Source: SLSG01 sp964477035
GTDB taxonomy: Bacteria; Bacteroidota; Bacteroidia; Bacteroidales; UBA7960
Length of the DNA: 64,000 nucleotides
Assembly: GCA_964477035.1 (NCBI GenBank)
Contig: CAYZCW010000010.1
Coordinates: 31,619 to 95,618 of the forward strand
Direction: 5' to 3'
The notes under the pieces are model-generated. The model was given only the letters and a program-made list of their open reading frames with translations, was not told where the DNA came from and ran no database searches. Shown here piece by piece: positions 12,770 to 19,760 of the stretch; positions within the stretch are counted from its first letter, which is position 1; each line of letters begins with the position of its first letter. The translations under genes were made by a program, and so were the position numbers.

Positions 12770-12851
12770 ATGTGGGGGAAGGATTCGAACCTCCGAAGGC
12801 TTAGCCAACAGATTTACAGTCTGCCCCATTTGACCGCTCTGGAACCCCCCC
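12770..12851 (-). tRNA. tyrU: tRNA-Tyr (anticodon GTA), irregular acceptor stem
   Basis: 82 nt class II tRNA with a long variable arm. Anticodon stem GCAGA/TCTGT with loop CTGTAAA gives GTA; the T-arm GGAGG/CCTTC and short D-stem CCA/TGG pair well. The acceptor stem reads seven G on the 5' side against CCCCACA on the 3' side, leaving G-A oppositions at pairs 1-72 and 3-70, and the discriminator reads T where bacterial tRNA-Tyr normally has A. Either a real oddity or an error in the G homopolymer. Confidence 0.85.
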
Positions 12852-12861
12852 AGGCTGTCCG

Positions 12862-12935
12862 AGCCGATGAAGGGATTCGAACCCCCGACCGGCTGATTAC
12901 AAATCAGCTGCTCTGGCCAACTGAGCTACATCGGC
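12862..12935 (-). tRNA. thrU: tRNA-Thr (anticodon TGT)
   Basis: 74 nt cloverleaf: acceptor GCCGATG with CATCGGC, anticodon stem CTGAT/ATCAG around loop TTTGTAA (anticodon TGT), T-arm CGGGG/CCCTT, discriminator T. First tRNA of the four-tRNA-tuf unit, about 30 nt downstream of the promoter's predicted transcription start. Confidence 0.95.
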
Positions 12936-12972
12936 GATCTTTCGCATTGAATTTACCCCTTAAAAAGGTCTG

Positions 12973-13003
12973 CAAATGTACAAAAGATTTAAACACTACC
13001 AAA
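12973..13003 (-). promoter_or_regulatory. Predicted Bacteroidota promoter of the tRNA-tuf unit
   Basis: On the minus strand TTTG (13000-13003) is followed after 19 nt by TACATTTG (12973-12980), an exact match to the phylum's -33/-7 consensus and spacing. The predicted start lies about 30 nt before tRNA-Thr(TGT). Seen in sequence; promoter activity is inferred. Confidence 0.75.
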
Positions 13004-13042
13004 AAAATCCATGTTTTTTTTGACAACACACTGAGGGCCATC

Positions 13043-13342
13043 CTAAATGCCTTTCAATTTCTCCTTGCGCTTTTTCAGCTGGCGTTTCAGGGCATCGATG
13101 GCCGTATCGACGGCTTCCTCGAAGGTCTTTGCCTGTTTTTTGGCAAACAGGTCGTTGCCAGGGATCAACACACGTATCTCAGCGATCTTGTTTTCATTGT
13201 TGGATGCGGTATCCAGCTTGAGGGTGACATCCACACCGAGGACCCCGTCAAACAGGGGCGTCACCTTGCCCACTTTTTCCCTGATAAATTCTTCCAGTTT
13301 CACATCCGATTTGAAATGCAAGGAACTGATCGATACTTTCAT
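13043..13342 (-). CDS. hpf: Ribosome hibernation-promoting factor, short form
   Basis: HPF/RaiA family protein of 99 residues that binds the 30S subunit and silences ribosomes under stress. It shows the N-terminal strand MKVSISSLHFKSDVKLEEFI and the basic C-terminal helix AIDALKRQLKKRKEKLKGI. Length matches the short form, without the dimerisation domain of long HPF. It lies 16 nt after the xer gene and before the tRNA promoter; the rpsU-xer-hpf order is common in Bacteroidota. Confidence 0.92.
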   Translation of the reverse strand: MKVSISSLHFKSDVKLEEFIREKVGKVTPLFDGVLGVDVTLKLDTASNNENKIAEIRVLIPGNDLFAKKQAKTFEEAVDTAIDALKRQLKKRKEKLKGI

Positions 13343-13358
13343 GGTTCATCCTCCTCGT

Positions 13359-14249
13359 TTATGCCTTTGGGTGGGCTTGTTTATAAATGGATTTGATTTT
13401 TTCGATGGTGTTGTGGGTGTAAACCTGGGTGGCGGCCAGGCTGGAATGCCCCAGAATTTCTTTAATGGCGTTGAGATCGGCCCCGTGGTCGAGCATATGG
13501 GTGGCAAAGGAATGCCTGAGAACATGGGGACTTTTTTTCGAGCGGGTGGTCACCTGACGAAGATAGAAATTCACACGCCGATAGACAAATTCCGGATAGC
13601 ATTTTTTTCCCTTGTTGGTCACGATCACATAGGCATCAGCCGCTCCACCGAAAAGCCTGGCCTTTTCCTCACAATACACCCGGTAGGTTTTTACCACATG
13701 GGGAAGCAAGGGGATTACCCGGTCCTTGTTCCGCTTGCCGGTGACCCGCAGGGAGGGGGCGCTTTCATCCACATCCCCGTGCCGCAGGCCGGTCATTTCC
13801 GACAGGCGCATGCCTGTGGTGTACAGCAACTCCATGAGAAGCAGGTCCCTCAGCCCGGCAAAGTCCGCGCCGAAGAACCCCTGACCGAACAACTGCTGCA
13901 TGCCTTCCTCCTGCACAAATTCGGGCAGCCTCCGGTCCTTTTTCAGGCTGCGCAACTGGTCGGTGGGATCGCCCTTCAGGCGTCCGGTTTTGACAAAATA
14001 CTGGTAGAAGGATTTCAGGGCGGACATTTTCCGGTTGATACTGGCCCGGGAATACCCCTCCCCCACCAGGGCGGCGAGCCAGGACCGGATGACGGAACTC
14101 CCGGCCCTGAGGGGGTCCGGCTCCGCATATTGTTCGGTAAGATAAGATGTAAATTGCTTCAGGTCAGTCTCATAAGCAGTCAGGGTGTGACCCGAATAGC
14201 GTCTTTCCTTTTCTAGATGGTCAAGGAATGTCCCCGTACTGTATCCCAT
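13359..14249 (-). CDS. Tyrosine recombinase, XerC/XerD family
   Basis: Site-specific recombinase of the type that resolves chromosome dimers at dif. With the ATG at 14249 it has 296 residues, the standard Xer length: an N-terminal SAM-like core-binding domain (about 1-90), then the catalytic domain with R148 (TGMRLSE), K172 (GKRNKDR), H242 and R245 (PHVLRHSFATHML), H268 (LGHSS) and nucleophile Y277. All six catalytic residues are present. A longer reading from 14309 adds 20 unconserved residues. Its place between rpsU and hpf, with no integrase-like cargo, suggests the housekeeping enzyme; whether it is XerC or XerD cannot be told from this window. Confidence 0.93.
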   Translation of the reverse strand: MGYSTGTFLDHLEKERRYSGHTLTAYETDLKQFTSYLTEQYAEPDPLRAGSSVIRSWLAALVGEGYSRASINRKMSALKSFYQYFVKTGRLKGDPTDQLRSLKKDRRLPEFVQEEGMQQLFGQGFFGADFAGLRDLLLMELLYTTGMRLSEMTGLRHGDVDESAPSLRVTGKRNKDRVIPLLPHVVKTYRVYCEEKARLFGGAADAYVIVTNKGKKCYPEFVYRRVNFYLRQVTTRSKKSPHVLRHSFATHMLDHGADLNAIKEILGHSSLAATQVYTHNTIEKIKSIYKQAHPKA

Positions 14250-14344
14250 GGGCTCAAAAAAAGAAGAAATCCTTGCAATAAAGTTATGCCAAAAAACCGG
14301 CATCTGCAAAAATTTCTTCGGAAATGGGGATGGATATGCAAACC

Positions 14345-14539
14345 CTATGCTTCTTCGGCGATCTGCAGTTTCTGGATGTAAATGGCTTTCAGCTTTTGCT
14401 CGCGCCGCTTCACCGAAGGCTTGGTAAACTTTTGTCTTTCACGAAGTTCGCGAAGTATTCCCGTTTTTTCAAATTTCCTTTTCAGCTTCTTCAGCACCCG
14501 GTCGATGTTTTCGCCTTCCTTGATGGGAACAATGATCAT
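14345..14539 (-). CDS. rpsU: 30S ribosomal protein S21
   Basis: Small ribosomal subunit protein, 64 residues, normal length. It begins MIIVPIKEGENIDRVLKKLK and has the strongly basic body KRKFEKTGILRELRERQKF with KPSVKRREQKLKA. In Bacteroidota S21 has been linked to hiding the 3' end of 16S rRNA, which fits the lack of Shine-Dalgarno sequences in front of most genes here. It is the first gene of the minus-strand translation block, about 95 nt before xer. Confidence 0.97.
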   Translation of the reverse strand: MIIVPIKEGENIDRVLKKLKRKFEKTGILRELRERQKFTKPSVKRREQKLKAIYIQKLQIAEEA

Positions 14540-14601
14540 GTTTGCCTCTTTCTTTAACTGTTTATGAATGATTGACCTGAAACCCTTCCCAAATGGGGAT
14601 G

Positions 14602-14609
14602 CAAAGTTA
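14602..14609 (-). promoter_or_regulatory. Predicted -7 element for rpsU
   Basis: TAACTTTG on the minus strand matches TAnnTTTG, about 63 nt before the rpsU start. The -33 element 19 nt upstream is only TTTT, so support is moderate. Confidence 0.5.
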
Positions 14610-14648
14610 AGGAGAATTTCTTGATTTAAAAAAAGAAAATAAAAAATA

Positions 14649-14900
14649 TCACCCTGTCATCAGGCCGGAAATATCGAGTTGCTTGCCGTACACCTCCAAC
14701 ACCTCATCCAGGCTGAGGCTCTCCACCTTGTGGATCTTGTTGGCTGCAGGGACATAATAGACCTCTGCGTAAAACCCGTCTATGGCGTACAATTTAATAT
14801 GACAATGAAGAAACACCCTGGATGTCAACTCCTTTCCGGATTCGAACACCTTAAATACCTTCTGGCTCAGGGGAGCCCCGTCAAATGCTTCGCGGTTCAT
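14649..14900 (-). CDS. Small conserved-looking protein of unknown function
   Basis: 83 residues starting MNREAFDGAPLSQKVFKVFE at 14900. No signal peptide, membrane segment or known motif. The middle reads like a small beta-rich domain (VFLHCHIKLYAIDGFYAEVYY), followed by a helical tail. It stands alone on the minus strand, divergent from pssA with 77 nt between the starts. I do not recognise a family with confidence. The reading frame shows normal codon use and starts with ATG, so I take it as a real gene. Confidence 0.7.
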   Translation of the reverse strand: MNREAFDGAPLSQKVFKVFESGKELTSRVFLHCHIKLYAIDGFYAEVYYVPAANKIHKVESLSLDEVLEVYGKQLDISGLMTG

Positions 14901-14977
14901 GTCGGATAGTTTCCTGATATGTGTTAATTTTACCTCCCGGCACAGGTCCTAACCCATAAACCCATACCACCCGGATT

Positions 14978-15757
14978 ATGTTCAGCAGAAACGCCCTACC
15001 GAACGCCATCACCCTCCTCAACCTGTTCACGGGGTCCGTGGCCGTGGCCGTGGCCCTGGACGGGGCACTTCATGCGGCCGCCCTGCTTATGCTGGCCTGC
15101 GCCCTTCTGGATTTCCTGGACGGCTTTGCGGCCCGTGCATTGAACGCCTACTCTCCCCTGGGCGGGCAGCTCGATTCGTTGGCAGACCTGGTCAGTTTCG
15201 GGCTGTTGCCCGGAGCCATCGTCCTGGCCTACCTGAAACAGTCCGTGCCCTTCATCACGGAGTCAGAAACGGTCCTGTTCCTGTTGCCCTTTCTGGGTTT
15301 CTCCCTGACCGTCTTTTCCGCCCTCCGCCTGGCGCGGTTCAACCTGGACGAAACACAGCGGGACGCATTCATCGGACTGCCCACCCCGGCCAACGGCCTG
15401 TTTTTTGCCTCCTGGCCCCTTGTCCTGGCATACGGTCCTGAAGGGGGTATGGTCACCCGGTTTGCATCCGGCCTGACCGGCAGTGCCTGGGCCATGCTGG
15501 TTCTTACCGGCCTGTTCTCCTGGCTTCTGGTCTCCCCCCTGTCGATGTTCTCACTCAAGTTCAAGACCTTTGGCTGGAAGGGGAACCGCCTGAGGATCTC
15601 GTTTCTGGCGGGATCACTGGTCCTTTTAATGGTTTTCGGATGGCAGGCAGCCCCCCTCATCATGCTTTTTTACTTAATTTTGTCCCTTCTGTTTCATTGG
15701 TCCCACATCCGGCCGGGAGAAAGCCAGCCGGCCGGGTCCAAAAATACGCAAACATGA
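14978..15757 (+). CDS. pssA: CDP-diacylglycerol-serine O-phosphatidyltransferase
   Basis: Integral membrane enzyme that joins CDP-diacylglycerol and serine to make phosphatidylserine, precursor of phosphatidylethanolamine. It has 259 residues with several membrane segments. The CDP-alcohol phosphatidyltransferase motif (DGxxAR...G...D...D) is visible around residues 46-70 as DGFAAR, then GGQLDSLAD. Its stop overlaps the purS start by 4 nt (ATGA), so the two are probably translated together although their pathways differ. Confidence 0.93.
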   Translation: MFSRNALPNAITLLNLFTGSVAVAVALDGALHAAALLMLACALLDFLDGFAARALNAYSPLGGQLDSLADLVSFGLLPGAIVLAYLKQSVPFITESETVLFLLPFLGFSLTVFSALRLARFNLDETQRDAFIGLPTPANGLFFASWPLVLAYGPEGGMVTRFASGLTGSAWAMLVLTGLFSWLLVSPLSMFSLKFKTFGWKGNRLRISFLAGSLVLLMVFGWQAAPLIMLFYLILSLLFHWSHIRPGESQPAGSKNTQT

Positions 15758-16005
15758 TGTTCCGCGCAGAGATTAACGTAATGCCCCTGAAGGCGCTTCT
15801 GGATCCGCAGGGCAAGGCCATTTCAGCCAGCATGAAGAACCTGGAGCTGCCAGAGATCACCCAGGTCAGGGTAGGCAAACACATCAGCCTGCTGGTGGAG
15901 GCAGACAACCAGGATCTTGCCCGGGAAAAGGTGGAGACGGCCTGCAAAAAGCTGCTGGCAAACCCGATCATGGAGTATTACGAGTTCGAGCTGTTCGACG
16001 AATAA
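15754..16005 (+). CDS. purS: Phosphoribosylformylglycinamidine synthase subunit PurS
   Basis: Small subunit of the three-part PurLQS enzyme of purine synthesis. It has 83 residues: MMFRAEINVMPLKALLDPQG, then GKHISLLVEA and a C-terminal PIMEYYEFELFDE, which match the PurS fold and length. Two adjacent ATG codons (15754, 15757) can start it; the first overlaps the pssA stop. The presence of purS implies a small PurL and PurQ elsewhere in the genome rather than the long single-chain PurL. Confidence 0.88.
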   Translation: MMFRAEINVMPLKALLDPQGKAISASMKNLELPEITQVRVGKHISLLVEADNQDLAREKVETACKKLLANPIMEYYEFELFDE

Positions 16006-16012
16006 GGGCTTC

Positions 16013-16375
16013 ATGGGCGGTGCACACCAGACGGGGGCCGACGGGGAAGCCATCGCCAGCGCCTGGCTGAGCGAACAGGGGTATCTCATCCTGGAAAACA
16101 ACTGGAGGTCCGGGCACAGGGAAGTGGACATCATCGCCCTCAAAGGCCCCCTCCTGGTCATTGTGGAAGTCAAAACCCGCAGCAGTTCCCGCCACGGAGA
16201 GCCTTCCCTGTTTGTCCATTCCGCAAAGCAAAAACACCTGATCAGGGCCGCCAGTCATTACCTGGCGAAAAACAGGATAACCCTGGAAGTCCGTTTTGAC
16301 ATCATCTCCCTGGTCATGAAAGACGGGAAGGTGCAGCTGCAGCACTTGGAAAATGCTTTTCGGGCAACCCCATAA
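16013..16375 (+). CDS. YraN family (UPF0102) putative endonuclease-fold protein
   Basis: 120 residues from the ATG at 16013, 7 nt after purS. It shows the family pattern G...GE..A..WL...GY.IL..N.R...GE.DIIA: GADGEAIASAWLSEQGYLIL, then REVDIIAL and VIVEVKTR. The D, E and K residues make a PD-(D/E)XK nuclease-like site, but no activity is proven for the family. The frame extends upstream of 16013 only into non-conserved sequence inside purS. Confidence 0.88.
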   Translation: MGGAHQTGADGEAIASAWLSEQGYLILENNWRSGHREVDIIALKGPLLVIVEVKTRSSSRHGEPSLFVHSAKQKHLIRAASHYLAKNRITLEVRFDIISLVMKDGKVQLQHLENAFRATP

Positions 16376-16487
16376 AAGAATATTTTCTTTATTGGGAAAC
16401 TTTTCAGAACCTTCTTTGTTTAGCTGTTGATATCCTCGCCGGCCATCCAGACCGGTGTTGTTTTACACATTTTAAAAATCCAGAAAT

Positions 16488-17180
16488 ATGGAAGACAAAT
16501 CCACAGTACAGGAAACAGTTAACAGAATGCCGCTGATCGGTGACCCTGCACCTTCTTTCAAGGCGGTAACCACCATGGGACCCATGAATTTTCCCGAGGA
16601 TTACAAAGGGAAATGGGTGATCCTTTTCAGCCACCCGGCCGACTTCACCCCGGTATGCACCACGGAGTTCATGACTTTTGCCAGCATGCAGGAAGAGTTC
16701 CGGGCCCTGAACACCGAACTGATCGGCCTGTCGATCGACAGCATCTATGCCCACATTGCCTGGCTGCGCACCATCAAGGAAAAGATCGAGTACAAGGGCA
16801 TGAAGAATGTGGAGGTCCTGTTCCCGGTCATTGAGGATCTGAAAATGGACGTGGCAAAAAGCTTCGGCATGCTGCAGCCCAATGCTTCCACCACCCAGGC
16901 GGTACGCGCCGTATTCATCATGGACCCCAAAGCCATTGTCCGCGCCATTCTTTACTACCCCCTGAGCATGGGCCGCAACATGGACGAGATCAAGCGCATG
17001 ATCATCGCCATGCAGAAAGCCGACAAGGAAAAGATCGCGACCCCGGCCAATTGGCAGCCGGGCGATGACGTTATCATCCCGCCCCCCGGCTCCTGCGGGA
17101 CCGCCAAGGATCGCATGGAAAACCAGGGTGACGACACCTATTGCCTGGATTGGTTTATGTGCTTCCGCAAGGAGAAATAA
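16488..17180 (+). CDS. Peroxiredoxin, Prx6 family
   Basis: Thiol peroxidase that reduces hydrogen peroxide and alkyl peroxides. It has 230 residues; the peroxidatic cysteine is C57 in PADFTPVCTTEF, and the long C-terminal domain typical of Prx6/archaeal-type enzymes is present (GRNMDEIKRMI...). Three further cysteines cluster at the end (C203, C219, C225), resembling the archaeal members in which C-terminal cysteines resolve the oxidised C57. It stands alone, with 112 nt upstream in which I found no convincing promoter, and a structured 3' end at 17202-17258. Confidence 0.93.
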   Translation: MEDKSTVQETVNRMPLIGDPAPSFKAVTTMGPMNFPEDYKGKWVILFSHPADFTPVCTTEFMTFASMQEEFRALNTELIGLSIDSIYAHIAWLRTIKEKIEYKGMKNVEVLFPVIEDLKMDVAKSFGMLQPNASTTQAVRAVFIMDPKAIVRAILYYPLSMGRNMDEIKRMIIAMQKADKEKIATPANWQPGDDVIIPPPGSCGTAKDRMENQGDDTYCLDWFMCFRKEK

Positions 17181-17201
17181 CCCATCCCCGCATCCCGGAC
17201 A

Positions 17202-17258
17202 GATCCGCCCCGTACTGAATAACAGCCATCTTGCGGCTGGTTTGGGACGGGGCGGATC
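17202..17258 (+). terminator. Branched hairpin downstream of the peroxiredoxin gene
   Basis: GATCCGCCCCGT (17202-17213) pairs perfectly with ACGGGGCGGATC (17247-17258). Inside the loop a second stem, CAGCC/GGCTG (17223-17227 and 17235-17239), can form. It is followed by CTTTG, a weak T-tract, so a terminator is likely but not certain. Confidence 0.65.
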
Positions 17259-17311
17259 CTTTGTGGCCTCCGGGCCATGACACGGATTCCCCATTTAAAT
17301 TTGCCGGACAG

Positions 17312-17341
17312 ATTGAAATAATGTTTTTTTTTATATATTTG
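17312..17341 (+). promoter_or_regulatory. Predicted promoter of the TM2 gene
   Basis: ATTG (17312-17315), 18 nt, TATATTTG (17334-17341): an exact -7 match and near-exact -33 match to the Bacteroidota consensus. The leader to the TM2 start would be about 115 nt. Confidence 0.65.
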
Positions 17342-17463
17342 AATGCCTTTTGGACCAAATAATTTAAGTTTAACCACAAACTCGGCCGGCAAGCCCCTGA
17401 TCCGCTACCAAACAGAGTGACAGGCTGCTTTGCCAAAGAGAGCAACCAAAAATCAGTTACCCA

Positions 17464-17883
17464 ATGAAAAAACTCGTTACGCTTGTCGTTTTTGCCTTTT
17501 TAGGAATGGCCGCCGTACATGCCGAGGCAGGCATGTACCGTCTCGATGAGGCCGCCGTGGACCAGATGTTCGCCCAGGCCGAACAGGCCGACTTCCTGGC
17601 CATGAACACCATGGCCCCCCTTGCCGGGGCCGCTTCCACAGCCACCCATTTCCTGCAGGCAGAAAAGAATCCGGCCGTGGCCTTCATCCTGGCCTGGTTC
17701 GTGGGCTACCTGGGCATTCACAGGGCCTACCTGGGCACCTCCACGGGAACGATCATCGCCTACATCCTGACCCTGGGTGGCTGCGGGATCGTGGCCTTTG
17801 TCGACTGGGTGGTCCTGCTTATCGGCCTGGTCAATGACGACATATCGAAATACGTGGACAACCCCAGTTTCTTTATGTGGTAG
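17464..17883 (+). CDS. TM2 domain-containing exported protein
   Basis: 139 residues. A signal peptide (about 1-22, ending VHAEAG) precedes a 50-residue linker and a TM2 domain of two membrane segments: FILAWFVGYLGIHRAYLGTS holds the family motif G..G.HR.YLG, followed by the second helix with GGCGIVAFVDWVVLLIGL. TM2 domains are widespread, and their function in bacteria is unknown. It is monocistronic by position, with its own predicted promoter, and faces the TPR gene cluster end to end with only 16 nt between stops. Confidence 0.85.
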   Translation: MKKLVTLVVFAFLGMAAVHAEAGMYRLDEAAVDQMFAQAEQADFLAMNTMAPLAGAASTATHFLQAEKNPAVAFILAWFVGYLGIHRAYLGTSTGTIIAYILTLGGCGIVAFVDWVVLLIGLVNDDISKYVDNPSFFMW

Positions 17884-17899
17884 GGAGATCCCAGGCCTG

Positions 17900-18877
17900 T
17901 TACTGACCGAACAATTGTAAGAAATGGCCCCGTTGCTCCGGGCCGATGGTGGGATGCGTGGCCGCAAGGCGCTGCAGCTCCTCCCGTTTGGCCCTGGCAT
18001 CCGGGCCATTTCCCATTGCCTCCAACACCCGCAGGTGGTAGTACTGGTAGACCAGGTTCCCGGGGTAATGACCGGTAAGCCAGCGGGCATAGGGTTCTGC
18101 CAGGCCCGGATTGTCTTCCTGGTCGAGGTGGATCCGCATTAAAAAATAGGCAGCCTCTGTCTGCCAGATGACATGCCCGCTGCGGAATGCCTTTTCCAGC
18201 TGCCTGAGACCCTTTTCCTTGTCCCCCCTGGGATACAGCAGGGCATACAGCCTTAGGAAGGGATACTTCCGGTCTGCCTGGCCCATCAGGTAATGGTACA
18301 TGCCTGAAGTAAGGTAGAAGCCCTCAAAATGTTCCTCCCGCCCGGCCGAGGCCTCGATCTGCACGGCACAGTGCCTGAGGTTTTGCAGGGCCCGGATCCA
18401 GGCCCCCCTCAACAGATCGATCCTTGCCTGCATGGCATGCAGGCTGATAAAGAAGAACAAATCCACGTCCCGGGGACCTGACTGCAGGGCCTCCCGGGAG
18501 AGGCGGATGGCCAGTTCCGCCGTCTCACGGTAACGGGGGTCCCTGTCGCTGCCGTCTTCCCGGGTTACCATATCCCACCAGAAATAATTCACCCGTGCCA
18601 GGTGGGCAAGGTAACTTCCCGGGTACCCCTGTTGCAGGTCCCTGCTTAACCGCTCGGCCGCCGGAAAATCAAAATGGTACAGGGCCAGAAACGCCGCCTC
18701 CACCTTGCCGGTCGGGGGCGCCTCACCGGCCTCTTCGGGAGCCTGGCCGGCACCCCGTCCGGGGATGAAAACCAGCAGGCAGCAAAGCAGCAGGGCCAGG
18801 CAGGCAGGCCCCGGTCCGGACGGGGTCTCCCCCTGCCCGGATCTTGGTGAAGCGCTGCGGGAATCCATCCTAATCAT
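17900..18877 (-). CDS. Exported TPR-like protein (last gene of YidD cluster)
   Basis: 325 residues if started at the ATG at 18877, which overlaps the upstream stop (ATGATTAG); an ATG at 18868 is an alternative. A signal peptide follows a short basic tail (LALLLCCLLVFIPGRGAGQ). The rest is helical and repeat-like: paired helices such as FPAAERLSRDLQQGYPGSYL, RYRETAELAIRLSREALQSG and GDKEKGLRQLEKAFRSG suggest TPR-type repeats. I recognise no named family. It probably acts in the periplasm as a scaffold. It is the last of five overlapping minus-strand genes. Confidence 0.75.
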   Translation of the reverse strand: MIRMDSRSASPRSGQGETPSGPGPACLALLLCCLLVFIPGRGAGQAPEEAGEAPPTGKVEAAFLALYHFDFPAAERLSRDLQQGYPGSYLAHLARVNYFWWDMVTREDGSDRDPRYRETAELAIRLSREALQSGPRDVDLFFFISLHAMQARIDLLRGAWIRALQNLRHCAVQIEASAGREEHFEGFYLTSGMYHYLMGQADRKYPFLRLYALLYPRGDKEKGLRQLEKAFRSGHVIWQTEAAYFLMRIHLDQEDNPGLAEPYARWLTGHYPGNLVYQYYHLRVLEAMGNGPDARAKREELQRLAATHPTIGPEQRGHFLQLFGQ

Positions 18878-19760
18878 GAGCCGGGGCTTGTTTCTCCAGG
18901 GCGAACAGTCTGGCAGCCAGGTCCCGCTTGAATGCCTCCATGCGTGCCTCGCTCCCGCCTGCAGCCAGATCCCCGGCCTGGCGTATCCCGCCGAAATAGA
19001 ACGACTGAAACAGGGCCAGTCCCACGCTGACGCCTGCCACATAAAAGCCGTTGCAGGCAAACCAGGCAAAAGAGGCCAGGGCACCCAGCTGGGCCCCGGC
19101 ATTCAGGAGTCCCCTGCCGGGATAGCCAGCCCAGACATGCCCGGTTCCCGGCAGGAAGGTGGACAGGCGGCGGGCCCGCCGGGGGTCCTTACGCACGGGC
19201 ACGGCCCCCTCACGGATCGTATCACGCAAAGCGTCAGCCAGCAGGCCGGCCTCCCCGTCCCCGGCGGCAGCCCGTTGCTCCAAATGCCCGGCCAGGGCCT
19301 CCCATTGTTCCAACTGCAGCAGGGTCAGGGCTTCCAGAAGCAGGATGCAGTCCGACCAGGGATTGTCCCCGTAAAAATGGATGATCTGCTGGAGCCACGA
19401 CCGGGCCGTCTGGTAGTCCCCGGACAGGTAGGCACAAAGGGCCAGCTCGTTCAGCAGGGCGAAGCGCAGGGAGTCGGACGGTGCCTGAGGAAGGGACCGC
19501 TGAAGGTCCACATGGGCCTTGTCAAACAGTCCCATCTGCTTCAGGGCCGAAGCCTTTCCGAGGTTGGCCAGGATGCGGTCACCCGGCCCCTCAGAGAGGT
19601 AATAGGCACGCTCATATTCTATGGAGGCATGAAAATAGATACCCCCGGCGAACAGGCTGTCGGCCTGCCGCAGGGCCCGTGCAGCCTCCTGCCCCTGGCT
19701 AGTTGAAAGCGTTGCGCAGAGGAATATGCAGGTCGAACAAAATGCGCTGGTCCATTTCAT
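18870..19760 (-). CDS. TPR-like protein with C-terminal membrane module (paralogue B)
   Basis: 296 residues from the ATG at 19760 (MKWTSAFCSTCIFLCATLST, a signal peptide). Helical repeats follow (ADSLFAGGIYFHASIEYERA, NLGKASALKQMGLFDKAHVD), then a basic stretch (RKDPRRARR) and a glycine-rich membrane module FLPGTGHVWAGYPGRGLLNA with about two hydrophobic segments and a YFGG turn. The upstream neighbour ends in a like module (PGLGKVYAGKPAEGVAGF), so the two look like diverged duplicates. The start overlaps the upstream gene by 62 nt; no better start exists. Function unknown. Confidence 0.75.
   Translation of the reverse strand: MKWTSAFCSTCIFLCATLSTSQGQEAARALRQADSLFAGGIYFHASIEYERAYYLSEGPGDRILANLGKASALKQMGLFDKAHVDLQRSLPQAPSDSLRFALLNELALCAYLSGDYQTARSWLQQIIHFYGDNPWSDCILLLEALTLLQLEQWEALAGHLEQRAAAGDGEAGLLADALRDTIREGAVPVRKDPRRARRLSTFLPGTGHVWAGYPGRGLLNAGAQLGALASFAWFACNGFYVAGVSVGLALFQSFYFGGIRQAGDLAAGGSEARMEAFKRDLAARLFALEKQAPAHD

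Noticed and set aside
13359..14249. Mobile-element integrase
   Set aside because: Xer-length enzyme between rpsU and hpf in a conserved housekeeping order, with no attachment site repeats or cargo; the adjacent tRNA cluster lacks duplicated 3' ends.
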